Shown here: one piece after another, positions 12,869 to 23,450 of the stretch
How the letters are laid out: each line of letters begins with the position of its first letter
Numbering within the stretch: position 1 is the first letter of the stretch
Assembly (NCBI GenBank): GCA_027257055.1
Contig: JAPVLO010000887.1
Span: forward strand, 186,001-250,000
From: Cephalopachus bancanus
Taxonomy: Eukaryota; Chordata; Mammalia; Primates; Tarsiidae
DNA: 64,000 bases
Reading direction: 5' to 3'
Notes under the pieces: generated by a model
Told to the model about the DNA's origin: nothing
Databases searched by the model: none
What the model saw: the letters and a program-made list of their open reading frames with translations, nothing else
Program-made: the position numbers and the translations under genes

Positions 12869-13309
12869 TAAGATATTCAGGATAGATCAAAGACTCTTGA
12901 GTCTGAATTTTATGTGATGGCAGAGATATTCATGTGAGCAAAATGCAAAACCCCGTGATGGTTTGATCGGGTTCTAGCTAGATGTCATAGACACCATGGA
13001 CCAGCTGTAGAAAAAGACTTATCTGAGTTGGAAAAAAGCATCATAGAAAATCCAGAAATTAATTGAACACATTTGTTTATAGGTACAGTGCAAATAACTA
13101 AATACATTTCAGAGCAACTAAAAGGTTAACCAAGTGAAAGGGTTAGAATGATTTATGATGAGTACATTGTTTATATGCAGATTGATTATTCAGAACATTT
13201 AGAAGACATCCCCCCAAAATTGTATATCAGTTGCCAGATTCCTGTTTATTCTCATTGTGCTAGAAGAAGCTACTACCCACCTTCAATTTAAGTTAGCGTC
13301 AATTGTGAA
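12869..13309. other. Unique intronic DNA
   Basis: No feature recognised. Confidence 0.5.
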
Positions 13310-13515
13310 TTGCTTTGGTCTGATGATGAGAGCACTCAAAGTGTAGCTAGATCTTGGGGTTCAAATCCTACCATTTATTAGCTGTGAAGCCAGTCTGGAT
13401 CATTTGCTTAAACTCTTCAGAACATGACCTTTTTGTCTACAAATGAGAACAACAAATGGGACTGATGTGATAGTTAAGTTATATAATGCATATATGAGAA
13501 CTTTATAAACTAGCC
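13310..13515 (+). mobile_element. MIR, sense
   Basis: GATCTTGGGGTTCAAATCCT (B-box region), TTATTAGCTGTGAAGCCAG and the later AAATGAGAACAACAAATGGG follow MIR order. Diverged. Confidence 0.7.
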
Positions 13516-13769
13516 ACTTTCTTTAGGAATGGGAGGGTGAGGCGTTATTGTATATAGTTGAGACATAACCAGGCTTCCTGGTCAAGAATTTTAGTGATGA
13601 CAGCAATTGATATGTGTTTCTCATGACTCAGTTAAAAGATTATAGTTAGTTTTAAACTAAAAACACACTACTGTAGAAAAACTTCTGGAGGAAGCTTAGA
13701 ACAGAGGCTGTCTCTGTGCCATAAGACCAAGAGGACTTGGAAAGAGCTAGACTTTTAAAGTATTACCTT

Positions 13770-14004
13770 TATGTCCGGGTTTCTCAATGGTGCCACTGTT
13801 GACATTTGGGGATGAAGAACGCTTTGTGGTGGTGCTGTCCTGTCTTGTGCACTATGAAAGGTTTTGCAGCATCCCTGGGCTCTACCCACTCAATGTCAGT
13901 AGCACTCTCCCTGCATGGTGACCCTCCCCAAAAATGTCTCCAGACATTGCCCAGTGCCCCCTGGAGGGGAGGGGACAAAAATCACCCCTGACTGAGAGCC
14001 ACTT
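13770..14004 (+). mobile_element. Nonautonomous DNA transposon (family B), near full length
   Basis: Runs from GGGTTTCTCAATGGTGCCACTG to CCTGACTGAGAGCCACT, with inner text AAATGTCTCCAGACATTGCC. Its ends are the partly inverted TTCTCAAY..GAGARCCACT pair of a hAT-like element. Five more copies of the same family occur in this window. Confidence 0.65.
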
Positions 14005-14159
14005 AAAATTTCCCTGATAAACGTATACCTATAATTTTAATTACAAAAAAAAGATGTCATTTCCAAGCTGACGAGGTTAAGCCTGTCCAATGTCACACAT
14101 GTAAGACTTGCCAAAGTGGGAACTTTTTATGAGGCTTTTTGCACTTCTGTCTGAAAGTA

Positions 14160-14190
14160 CCATCTTTCCTTCCTCCCTCCCTCCCTTCCT
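14160..14190. repeat. Pyrimidine-rich CCTT/CCCT tract
   Basis: TTCCTTCCTCCCTCCCTCCC, a short low-complexity run abutting an antisense Alu; possibly its altered tail. Confidence 0.8.
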
Positions 14191-14196
14191 GTTCAA

Positions 14197-14437
14197 GTTT
14201 CACTCTGTTGCCCAGGCTGGAGTACGATGGCACGATCACAACTCACTGCAGCCTCAATCTACAGGGCTCAGAACAATCCTGCCTCAGCCTCTCGAGTGGC
14301 TGGAACTGTAGCTACTTTTTGTAAAGGTGGGGTCTCGCTATGTTGCCTGAACTGGTGTCAACTTCTGGGCTCAAGCAGTCCTCCTGCCTCGGCCTCCCAA
14401 AGTGCTGGAATGACAGGCATGAACCACTGTGCCTGGC
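14197..14437 (-). mobile_element. Alu, AluJ-like with internal deletion, antisense
   Basis: Both arms present, but about 40 bp around the middle A-rich linker are missing: GGCTGGAACTGTAGCTACTT runs straight into TTGTAAAGGTGGGG. Ends ACTGTGCCTGGC. Confidence 0.88.
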
Positions 14438-14756
14438 AGAAAGCACTATCTTAACATAAAGTGATGTTTGCATCACTGCCCCAAGAACTGGTGGCAGCCA
14501 TGGGAGCATCCATGGACCAGAAGCTGTGCTACGCCTCCTCCCCTACCCCCAGGTTCCACATGCTTGCAGCCCCATGCAGTGGTGCTATTCTCAGCAACCA
14601 TGCACAGACATGCTCTACCTCTGGTTTAAAGCACACTTTCCTCTGCATGGTAGTTGTCTAAGGCCATATTGGTGATATTAACAGGTTATCTATTTTAATG
14701 AATGTGTTACGAGTGCACAGCTTAATCAAGTCTAATTTGATATTGCTTCGAGGCAG
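14438..14756. other. Unique intronic DNA
   Basis: Nothing recognised. Confidence 0.5.
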
Positions 14757-14945
14757 GGGTCAGCAAACTACTGCTGGGACAACATGCTGAATGCAACCTG
14801 TTTTTGTAGGTAAAGTTTTATTGGAACACCCCCACACCTGTCTGCTTGGGGACTGCCAGGTGGAGGAGAGCAGGATGGCTGCACAGTCCAAGATCTTGCT
14901 ATTTGGCCCTTTAGAGAAAATGTGCACTTAACCTCTGCTCTTCGG
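14757..14945 (+). mobile_element. hAT-type DNA transposon remnant (family A)
   Basis: CAGGGGTCAGCAAACTACTG at the left end and TAAAGTTTTATTGGAACACC inside; right part GGCCCTTTAGAGAAAATGTG. Same family as 8237, 28491 and 58340. Confidence 0.65.
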
Positions 14946-15386
14946 TTCTGAAACCTTCCTCCCTTCTGTTGCCATATCTAGGTACATCTCCCATCTGTTA
15001 AGCTCAATTTCAGAAAGGGGAAGCACAGCAAACGGCAGCCAAATGAGACAAATTATAATAGAGAACACCATGAATATTTCAACTTGATTCCATGTTTTTG
15101 GCGAGTTCCTGTGTTTCTTTACATGTAAGATGCATGTAATGCATACCAGCGTGTATATATTAAAATGCCGGGTTCGTGCACTTGATCATAAAAGATACAA
15201 GACACCATCATTTTCTTTGCTTTAAAAAATAAAGAGGTAGCAGCGTCCACCGTGGAGGAATTTGATAGAACGTGGCTGTCGTGTGTGGAATATTGGATCA
15301 GTATGCTGTCAGGGCCAGTGTTTTAAGAGGATGTCCTCAAGAAACAGACTCCTAAGACTGAGGATTACACGGGAAGTGAGCCTCCA

Positions 15387-15450
15387 TCTGGGGGTGCCTC
15401 AATATGGGGTTGCCTCAATCCGGGGGTACCTTGATCATGGGTTATATGGA
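15387..15450. repeat. 16-bp tandem repeat, about 3.5 units
   Basis: Units TCTGGGGGTGCCTCAA, TATGGGGTTGCCTCAA, TCCGGGGGTACCTTGA and a partial TCATGGGTTATATGGA. Diverged minisatellite directly before a DNA transposon. Confidence 0.75.
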
Positions 15451-15454
15451 GTGG

Positions 15455-16234
15455 GAGGCAGGACGGGACCCAGCCCCTGGACCATGGACTGGTAATGGTC
15501 TGTGGCCTGTTAGGATCTAGGCCTCACAGCAAGAGGTGAACAGTGGGCAAGTGAATGAAGCTTCATCTGATTTAGAGCCACTCCCCATTGCTTGCATTAC
15601 TACCTGAGCTCCTCCTCCTGTCAGATTCTCATAGGAGTGCAAACCCTATTGTGAACTGTGCATGCAAGGGATCTAGGTTGCGCACTTCTTATGAGAATCT
15701 AATGTCTGATGATGTGAGATGGAGCTGAGGCAGTGATGCTAGTGCTGAGGAGTGGCTGCAAATACAGATTAATATTAGCAGTGAGGTTTGCACAGAGATC
15801 ATAATAAATCGATTGCTTGCAGACTCATATCAAAACCCAATCAGTGAGTGGCAAGTGAGTTAATGTACTTCAATTGTACAGCTGCATCTGGTGGCAGACT
15901 TTAAGTCAGAATCTTACACTTATTTTAGTCTGCTCTGACCCGCCCATTATTTATTTACCATCTCCATTGTGCTTCTTTTTTTCTTTTTTTTTATGGTGCT
16001 TGACCTGCCTATTATTTATTTACCGTTTCCATTGTGCCTCTTTTTTTCTTTTTTTATGGTGCATTATATAACTATTTCATTGTATATTTACAATGTAATA
16101 ATAATAGAAATAAAGTGTACAATAAATGTTATCTGCTTTAGTCATCCCAAAACTAACCCCCCAGTCCATGGAAAAATTGTCACCAATGAAACCAGTTCCT
16201 GATGCCAAAAAGGTTGGGGGACTGCTGCTTTAAA
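15455..16234 (+). mobile_element. Long hAT-like nonautonomous DNA transposon with internal duplication
   Basis: Begins with ACCATGGACTGGTAATGGTC and ends with AAACCAGTTCCTGATGCCAA then AAGGTTGGGGACTGCTG, a widespread primate DNA repeat whose ends are imperfect inverted repeats. The interior includes TTCTCATAGGAGTGCAAACC and its near-inverse ACTTCTTATGAGAATCTAAT. A 63-65 bp tandem duplication lies inside. Confidence 0.7.
15936..16063. repeat. Tandem duplication of about 64 bp inside a DNA transposon
   Basis: Two adjacent units, 15936-16000 and 16001-16063, each reading TGACCYGCCYATTATTTATT, then CCATTGTGCYTC, a T-rich run and TTATGGTGC. They differ at about 8 sites and in T-run length. Confidence 0.92.
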
Positions 16235-16446
16235 TCATCTCAAGATTGCTTAGAGTACCTCATGCAGTGTAAATGTATGTAAGTAGGTGTTACACTATAT
16301 TGTTCTTTTAATTTGTATCTTTTATTGTATTATTTTTCATTGATTTACTTTTTAAAATATTTTCCTTATGCAGATGCAGAATTCAGATACAGAGGGTTAG
16401 CTGTGCATATGTTCAGAGAAAATATATGCCAGTGACATATCAGCTA
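16235..16446. other. AT-rich unique DNA
   Basis: Between two DNA transposons; nothing further recognised. Confidence 0.45.
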
Positions 16447-16448
16447 TA

Positions 16449-17008
16449 CAGAGGGTGCCCCAAAAATGTATACACATTTTAAGAAAGGAAAAAACTGTAT
16501 TAATTCTGTAATACTCAATATATACCAATAACAAATGATGAACACAAGTCACATTTGACTTCTGCAATTACAAGAGGTGCTCAAATTGGTCACATGGTTA
16601 CCATCGATGTCCAAATACTTCTGATTACGGTAAACTAAAAGTAATACATAGATAACATTTCTTTTTTTTTTTTTTTTTTTTTTTGAGTTGGAGTCTCACT
16701 CTGTCACCCAGACTGGAGTGCAGTGGCCGCTCCCGGCCACCGCAGCCTCGACCTGCTGGGCTCTGGCGATCCTTCTGCCTCAGCCTTCCAAGTAGCCGGA
16801 ATTACAGGCATGCGCTACCACGCCCGGCTGATTTTTTTTTTTGATTTATTGTAGAGATGAGGTCTCGCTGCCCAGGCGGGTCTCGAATCCATGGACTCAG
16901 GCAATCCACTCACCTCAGCCTCCCAAAGGCGCGGGATTACAGGCTGAGCCACCGAGCCCGGCTGATAACATTTCTTAAAAATGTATATATATATTTTGGC
17001 ACCCCCAG
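16449..17008. mobile_element. mariner-type MITE with terminal inverted repeats, split by an Alu
   Basis: Left end CAGAGGGTGCCCCAAAAATG continues ..TATACACATTTTA; the right end, reverse complemented, reads CTGGGGGTGCCAAAATATAT. Both ends abut TA dinucleotides (16447-16448 and 17009-17010), the mariner target duplication. Subtracting the inserted Alu and its duplicated target leaves about 245 bp with no transposase. Confidence 0.8.
16663..16963 (-). mobile_element. Alu of the distinct lineage, antisense, with target duplication
   Basis: Poly(T) then GAGTTGGAGTCTCACTCTGT, the right-arm hairpin GTGGCCGCTCCCGGCCAC, and an end at GCCACCGAGCCCGGCT. The 13-bp target GATAACATTTCTT is present on both sides (16651-16663 and 16964-16976). 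It is perfect, so the insertion is comparatively young and postdates the host MITE. Confidence 0.95.
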
Positions 17009-17890
17009 TATATAACATATGAGATATAGCAACAGTATATATACATATGTTCAAAATATACATATTCAAAGGGGGTTTGTTATAGACAGCATAGAGCTGA
17101 GGCTGGCTTTTTAAATTGCTTCCCAGTCTCAGCCCTTTAACTGCAGTGATTCTGCCATTTACCACTGGCTATTTGTATTCTCTTTGCACCATTTACTCTG
17201 TTTTTCCCTTTTTCTCTGTTCCTATATACTTTTGTATACACTGAGACTTTTTTATAACTCTGTGATTAGCTTGTTAGCTATAACTCACTTCTTCATTTTC
17301 TAGGGTGTTGCTTATCTTTATCTTATCACAGTCTATACTGGAGTGATATTTTACTACATCATATATAATATAAGAACAATACAACAATGTGCTGCCATTC
17401 TCCTTCTGTTTGCAGCTCTTTGTGCTACAGTTGCCATATATTTTACTTTTACACATTGTTATCAACCCCACCATGCATAATTATTAATTTTGAATTAAGC
17501 AGTCAATTATCTGTAAAAATTTTTAAATGAGAAGAAAATATTTTTTATATTTTTTTCTATATTTATTATTCCTGCTGCTCATCATTTCTTTGTAGGAATC
17601 CACATTTCCATCTGAGGTCATTATTCCCTTTAAAGGACTTCTTGTAGTGCAGGTCTGCTGGCACTGAATTCTCTCTGCTTTTGTTTTTCTAGAAAAATCT
17701 TTATTTTATCATTTTTTGAAAGATATTTTATTTTTCAAATGTGTAGAATTTTAGATTATAGATTTATAGATGCTTGCAACTTTTTAAAGGTTTCATTCCA
17801 TTGTCTTCTAGCTTACATAGTTTTTGACAAGAAATTTGTGGCAATTATTATCTTTATAGATATATATAGTCAAATAAACAAATATATAAA

Positions 17891-17926
<36 letters not shown>

Positions 17927-17940
17927 AAGAGAGAGCGAGA
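17891..17940. repeat. (CA)n(GA)n compound microsatellite
   Basis: About 9 CA units followed by about 15 mostly GA units. It replaces the poly(T) head of the adjoining antisense Alu fragment, so it probably arose from that Alu's tail. Confidence 0.92.
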
Positions 17941-18087
17941 CTGACTCTGTCGCTCAGGCTGGAGTGTGGTGCAGTGGTGTGATCACAGTGATAACAGCTC
18001 ACTGTGTCTAACCTTCTGAACTCAGGCAGTCTTCCAACTTAAGCCTCCCAAAATGCCGGGATTATAGTTGCGAGCCATTGCGCTCAG
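17941..18087 (-). mobile_element. Alu fragment, antisense, internally deleted
   Basis: Begins CTGACTCTGTCGCTCAGGCT, jumps from the first part of one arm to CTCAGGCAGTCTTCCAACTT and ends GAGCCATTGCGCTCAG. Length about 147 bp. Confidence 0.8.
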
Positions 18088-18290
18088 ATTTGGCTGCTTT
18101 TAAGAGTTTCTTTTAGCACTGATTTTCAAGAAATTGATAGTGTCTTATTTGGATTTTCTGTGATGTTTCTCCTACTTGGGGTTTGTTTAGCTTTTGAATC
18201 TGTTTTACCATTCTTAACTGAGAGTTTCACAATTTTATCTGATCTTGGAATCCTTCTTTTACATAATACATGTTACCAGCTCTTAGAACT

Positions 18291-19859
18291 AGTGTTTTAT
18301 GAATGAACACTAAACCCAATTTGGGAAACAATGATGAAAATCAGTGTTTATTATTTTTACATATTTATAACTCCATATTTTCTCTCTGGACTTTATAGAA
18401 TTGGGTTACCGAAGAGGCTTTTGGACATTTGCCTGGTATTATGTAGAGTATGTGAACATGATTAGCTTGTGGAAGAGATGGCAGTAATAATTGCCTGGGT
18501 AACTGCCAGCTTTATGGGCACACTCCAATCATTTTTTCCTATCTCAGATATAATTTTAAAAATTACCAAAATCTCTCACATTTTGTGCAGAAATGATCCA
18601 TTGATGCACAAAAGGAAAATTGATGGCATACCCAAGATTATAGATGACATTACTGAAATGTTAATTCCAAAAAATGTTCAAATTCTCATTTTTTTCTATA
18701 GATATGGTAAGGATTTTTATTTAGCTATGCAGGTTTTTTAAAAGAAAAATCTTTTAAGATGTTCTTTGGTTTTAATTTATGGTTTCTAGTTTCCTTGTAA
18801 CATATATGCTTATTTTTACAGAACATTAAAAGTTAGGCCTTTGGAATTTTATGTCAAATTAAGTCATAAATTATTAAGAAAGTAATACAAAACTTTTTTC
18901 TGTGTTATAAATATAACTTTAAAAGAGAAGGGATCCCTTTGGTGTTGCCTCTCAGGACACATATAAACAGAAGGGCGTATGTTTACTGCAATGGCAAAAA
19001 GTAATCCATCTAAACAAACAGTATTCCAAAAGTATATTTTTAAAAAAAGATGAAGTGTTAAGATAAAGGAAATAATTAATGCATTGTGGCTTTTCACCTC
19101 ACCATACCCATTTTTATAGTTGGATGAGTGAAAGGAGAAATGAGGATGATGACCTGATTTTAATTCCCAAAGGATCGAGGCTCATATAGAACTGCCCTAC
19201 TTCTTGACATTATTATTATATTAAAAGTAAAATGTATTTTTATAAGTCATTACCATCTTGGCACACTTACATTCATTTTAGTCAAGTACTGCCATCTTTA
19301 GATTTCAAGCATCCAAAGTCTTTTTAAAAAATGCACATTGGTTGTATATTTCTCTTAGAAAACATAGTCTTCTAACAGTAAAATCTCAATGTATTGGAAC
19401 ATTTAGTGAGTAGTAGATTAAGAGTCAATCAGAAAAAAATGCATTTAAAGTGTCACCAAGTTGAAAAGTCTTTTGTAGAGAAATCTGGGAGAGTTGGGAA
19501 AATCCTAGCACTTTTTAAGCATGGAGTATCCTCATCTGCATGGATGCTTAGATACGTGGAGAAGCCCATTAGCAGTGAGGAAGGTGGAGGAGGTACTGCT
19601 GACTGCTCAAAACTGTGAGGACATCATGAGCATCGAGTGGTCACTTACTGTACAAATATGTGAGTGGCTGGTATGGCACCATTGTTGTAGGTGACATATG
19701 TCAGGGAGCATACATTTTGAGATTGTGGTAGGTAGAATTCATAGTCAGTCTTGAATTCCTTGTCTCCATCTTTGCAGTCATGACACACAATAGCATGTAG
19801 ACGTTTTAGCAAAACCTCCAGCAAATAAAAAGATGGCTAACCTTCATGGATCTATAAGC
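18291..19859. other. Unique AT-rich intronic DNA, about 1.6 kb
   Basis: An open frame at 18469-18741 (+, 90 codons) has no recognisable motif and no supporting codon bias, so it is not called. No repeat recognised. Confidence 0.5.
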
Positions 19860-20245
19860 ACAGACCCTGGAGCCAGACTGTGAGCATTCACACCCGTGCT
19901 GCGGACCTTCACACCTGAACTACTGGCATTCACACCCCTACTGCTGGCATTCACACTCCAGCTGCACCACTTCCTAGCCTTGGGATGTGGGCAGATCCTC
20001 TCTTTCTCAGAGCTTCCAGTTCCTCACTTGTAAAAGTGGGAAAGGACTAGCCCTAACTTGTAGGGTTGCTATAAAAATGGTAACCATCACTCCTATCAGG
20101 CATAAAACATGTTATATAAGGACTTAGTGTCCTAAGCACTTTAAATATTTAAAAGTATTTATTAGAAGGATTCAAAAAGTTCAAAGCACTTAGAAGAGAG
20201 CCAGACAAACCATAGGTGCAATATATGTGTTAGCTGTTATTTTTA
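19860..20245 (+). mobile_element. MIR, sense, with internal tandem amplification
   Basis: Starts GCACAGACCCTGGAGCCAGAC and continues through CACCACTTCCTAGCCTTGGG, TTCCTCACTTGTAAAAGTGG and GCACTTAGAAGAGAGCCAGAC to the tail. All MIR landmarks occur in order. The region corresponding to the B box is repeated about four times, making this copy longer than usual. Confidence 0.8.
19884..19968 (+). repeat. Four tandem units of 20-22 bp within MIR
   Basis: Units at 19884-19905, 19906-19925, 19926-19946 and 19947-19968, each close to GCATTCACACCCCTACTGCTG. The last unit runs on into normal MIR text. Confidence 0.85.
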
Positions 20246-20810
20246 TTAACTTTGTTTAACCCAGTGTTGCCAGTCTTTTTGGATTGCAGAGCCATTTTTC
20301 AGGTGACACGTGTTAAACACCTACTTAACAACCTGAGAACATCACTCCGAAGCACATGCTTTGGCAAACTCTTCGCTACTTATTTCAAACCTCCAGTAGA
20401 TAGGCTTCCAGGTTCACTGGGTTCTAGGTTTTCCTGGCAGCAGCCCTACAAATCGTTATCCCCATTTTATGAAGTTTTTTCTGAGAAAGCCCCATTCCCG
20501 GTTATCTTTTCCATCTACCTGTGACAAGGTGTTAGGTTCTGAAGGTCAGGAATGCTGGCATGACTTAGCTGGGTGATGCTGCTTAGAGGCTCGCTCAAAG
20601 CTGCTGGCAAGATGCCAGCCAGGGCTGTCAAATGTCATCTGAAGGAATGAAGGGGCTGGAGGATCTGTGTTTGTGGTGTCTTCCTGACATGGGTGGTGAG
20701 TTGGTGCTAGCTGTTGGTGGGGGGCCTCAGTACTGCCCCATGCTGGCCTCTCCACAGGCAACTAAAAGAATTTTATCATACAAATTTGATTTGATTTGAT
20801 TAAGAGATGC
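20246..20810. other. Unique intronic DNA
   Basis: Two open frames (20252-20524 + and 20761-20546 -) have no motif support. GATTTGATTT repeats at 20788-20800 are minor. Confidence 0.5.
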
Positions 20811-20921
20811 CAATAGTACCCACCACCTCCAGTTGGGACATTCAAAGAATATCTCCAGGCATTGCCTAATATCCTCTGGCGGGTGGGGGGACACCGTCAC
20901 CCCAGCTTGAGGACCACTATA
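20811..20921 (+). mobile_element. Family B DNA transposon, 3' part
   Basis: AATATCTCCAGGCATTGCCT, ATCCTCTGGCGGGTGGGGGG and a final TTGAGGACCACTA match the right half of the 13770 copy. Confidence 0.6.
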
Positions 20922-20991
20922 TTAAGATAAGGATACATGATGATAATCCCATGCTTTTATCTAGGATTGCATATGTGATCAATATCATATG

Positions 20992-21166
20992 GGTTTTTTT
21001 TTTTTTAGATTAGAGAATATAGTTTATTGAAAAAGTAAACGAGGGAGAGAGAGAAAGAGGGGATTCACCTCCCCAAGTTAGGGGAGGGGTCCAAAGCCAG
21101 GAAACATGGCACCAGCCATAGCTCAAGGAGCACACGGCCACACCAGAGTCTAGCAAGGCAATGGCT
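20992..21166 (-). mobile_element. Unnamed poly(A) retroposon, copy 1, antisense
   Basis: The minus strand ends with CAATAAACTATATTCTCTAA followed by a poly(A) of about 12. ATATCATATG flanks the insert on both sides (20982-20991 and 21167-21176). A polyadenylation signal close to a poly(A) tail plus a target duplication is the signature of LINE-driven retroposition. A second copy lies at 61764-61876. I do not recognise the source; it could be the 3' end of a lineage-specific L1, of an LTR transcript, or another processed RNA. Confidence 0.7.
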
Positions 21167-21176
21167 ATATCATATG

Positions 21177-21555
21177 CTTTAGAATGGGAAAGTAACTTTG
21201 CTCCAAGCAGAAAAACAGTGCACCATTTTTCATCTTTGGGCAAGTACTCAATAAGGACTTGATGAACATAGAGGAATGATTAGTCTATGGTGGCAGCAAG
21301 TTGGTGAGTTTGTGCAGTCCTGCACATGATATGAGCTTGTGAGACAGACAGAACTTGCCAGGCAGGGCAATGGTTCTTATGCTTCCAGCTTCTCAGCTCC
21401 TCCTCATGTGTCCATCTCCTCTGTAGTTTGCCCATCCTGTGCATCTTTCATTGCTGGGAAGGAGGAGACTTAGGTAAAGGACATAAAGGCAAAACTATGT
21501 AGGGTAATTCCATAGCTAGGTATATCCGCCGAGGTGTGGAAAACAGGGACTCAAA
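21177..21555. other. Unique intronic DNA
   Basis: Nothing recognised. Confidence 0.45.
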
Positions 21556-22325
21556 CAAGCACTTGTATGTGTTCATAGCCGTCAGCTGCTGCGTGGATAA
21601 ACCAAATGTACACAATGCCATAGTATCCAGCCGTAAAAAGGAATGGAGCACTGATACATGCTACAACATGGATGAACCTTGAGCACATGCTTAGTGAAAG
21701 AAGACAGGCACAAAAGGCCACATATGGTATGATTTCATTGATTGCCTTGAGTAGGCAAATCCATAGAGACAGAAAGCAGGTGAGTGGTTTCTAGCTTTGG
21801 GGGAGGGGAAGAAGGTGAAGGACTGCTTAATGGAATCAGGGTCTCTTTTTGGGGTGGTGAAAATATTTGGAACTTGACACAGGTGATGGTTGCATACCAT
21901 TTGAATGTATTAAATGCCACTAAAATGTGAACTTTAAAATGGTTAATTTCTTTCTTTTTTCTTTTTCTTTTCTTTTTTTCTTTTGAGTTGGGATCTTACT
22001 CTGTCACCCAGGCTGGAATACAGTGGCACAATCATAGCTCACTGCAGCCCAACTTCCTGGGCTCAAGTGATCCTTCCACCTCAGTCTCCCAAGTAGCTGG
22101 GACTACTGGTGTACACCACCACACCCAGCTAATTAAAAAAAATTTTTTTATAGAGATAAGTTCTTGCTATGCTGCCCAGGCTGGTCTCCAATTCCTGGGT
22201 TCGGGCAAACCCAAAGTGCAGGATTATAGGCCTCCCAAAATGCAGGATTATAGATGTGAGCCATTGCATCTGACCTAAAATGGTTAATTTCATGCTAAGT
22301 GATTTTACCCCAACCAAAAACAAAA
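21556..22325 (+). mobile_element. Old L1 3' end, sense, split by an Alu
   Basis: Retains AGTATCCAGCCGTAAAAAGG, ACATGGATGAACCTTGAGCA and GACACAGGTGATGGTTGCAT, in the order of the old L1 3' region. It resumes after the Alu at 22276 and ends in an A-rich CAAAACAAAACAAAAAAC tail. Confidence 0.8.
21951..22275 (-). mobile_element. Alu, AluJ-like, antisense, target duplication visible
   Basis: Inserted in the L1; TAAAATGGTTAATTTC occurs at 21935-21950 and again at 22276-22291 (16 bp, perfect). Near 22207-22255 a roughly 30-bp segment with CAGGATTATAG is tandemly duplicated within the left arm. Confidence 0.95.
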
Positions 22326-23162
22326 CAAAACAAAAAACAACTGTGTAGGGGCTGAGGGAATGTCAATTGGGCCTGAGCTGTGATGGCTTTTCTTAGGTAA
22401 ATGGGTTCTGAAGGCAGTGTCAAAATGGGTGTCTTCAAATTGCTAATGCTTTCCTAATAGGAAAAGAATGACATTTCCCAAAATGACTTCTTTCTAGGAA
22501 TGTAGATTTGAAAATTTGAAAATGTAGTATTAAAAAGAAGAGTCACTTACTGCTTTAGACCATCATTTCTTATATTCAATTTAAAACCCCTTATAGTGGT
22601 TTTAGGAATCTGCAGAGATGTTCACAAAGCACTGTTGAAAAGTGATGTACAGGATTTGTAATTGAATGGGAACAAGCCGACTGATTTGCGTTAGGATGAA
22701 ATTTAGCTGAGAGTGCTATTGAGTTTGGATGACATTTGGCTAGACCTTTGTAACTCTTCAGCTCTGTGAGACAACTGTGTGAAGAATTAAAAGGCAGAAA
22801 ATTAACTGTATATGACTGGTTCACAGATCCATAGGTCTATTTCCAGTCACAATGAGTGGTGAGATGACAGTGTAGGTGACATGCCAGCTTGACAAGTATG
22901 AGTACTGCCTGCTTAGAAACACAGACACCAATAGAGTGGTAACTGGTGTACTTGGACATAGAGAATTAGAAAAAATAGGAAAACAGTAGCAAATCTTTCT
23001 GTGTCTGTTTCTTTAAAACTACCCCCTTGATATTTCTGTGCTTCCCCCAAGAACACCCTCAAAGGTGCCAGTAAAAATAACTCCTAGGAAATCTTTCTGA
23101 ATTCCAATATTCCTGTGAAAATGTTGTATTTTCTTCTGAAATGTTTCAATAAAATTAAGGCA
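22326..23162. other. Unique intronic DNA
   Basis: No exon or repeat recognised. Confidence 0.5.
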
Positions 23163-23450
23163 GGGTAGGCACAGTGGCTCACGCCTGTAATCCCAGCAAT
23201 TTAGGAGGCTGAGGTGAGAGGATTGCCTGAGCCCAGAGATTCAAGATCAGCCTGGGCAACTTGATGAGACCTCATCTCTACAATAAATCAAGAAAAATTA
23301 ACCAGGCATGATGGCACACGCCTGTAGTTCCAGCCACTTGGAAGGCTAAGGTGGAAGGATCGCCTGAGCCCAGCAGGTCAAGGCTGCAGTGGCCGTGAGC
23401 ATGCCTCTGCACTCCAGCCTGGTTGACAGAGTGAGACTCTGACTCAGAAT
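23163..23450 (+). mobile_element. Alu of the distinct lineage, early-type, sense
   Basis: Has GGGCAACTTGATGAGACCTC, CTACAATAAATCAAGAAAAA and CCACTTGGAAGGCTAAGG, but still has the full GGCTCACGCCTGTAATCC A-box region. No long poly(A) remains. Confidence 0.92.

Larger units (their letters stand above)
17190..18290 (-). mobile_element. Old L1M/HAL1-type segment, antisense, interrupted
   Basis: Text such as TGCAGGTCTGCTGGCACTGA, CCATTGTCTTCTAGCTTACA and, after the interruption, TCCTACTTGGGGTTTGTTTA follows the order of an antisense old L1 segment. It is split by a microsatellite plus Alu fragment at 17891-18087. Boundaries approximate. Confidence 0.6.

Noticed and set aside
18469..18741. 90-codon plus-strand frame in AT-rich DNA
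   Set aside because: No recognised family, surrounded by in-frame stops, composition as expected from AT-rich intron.
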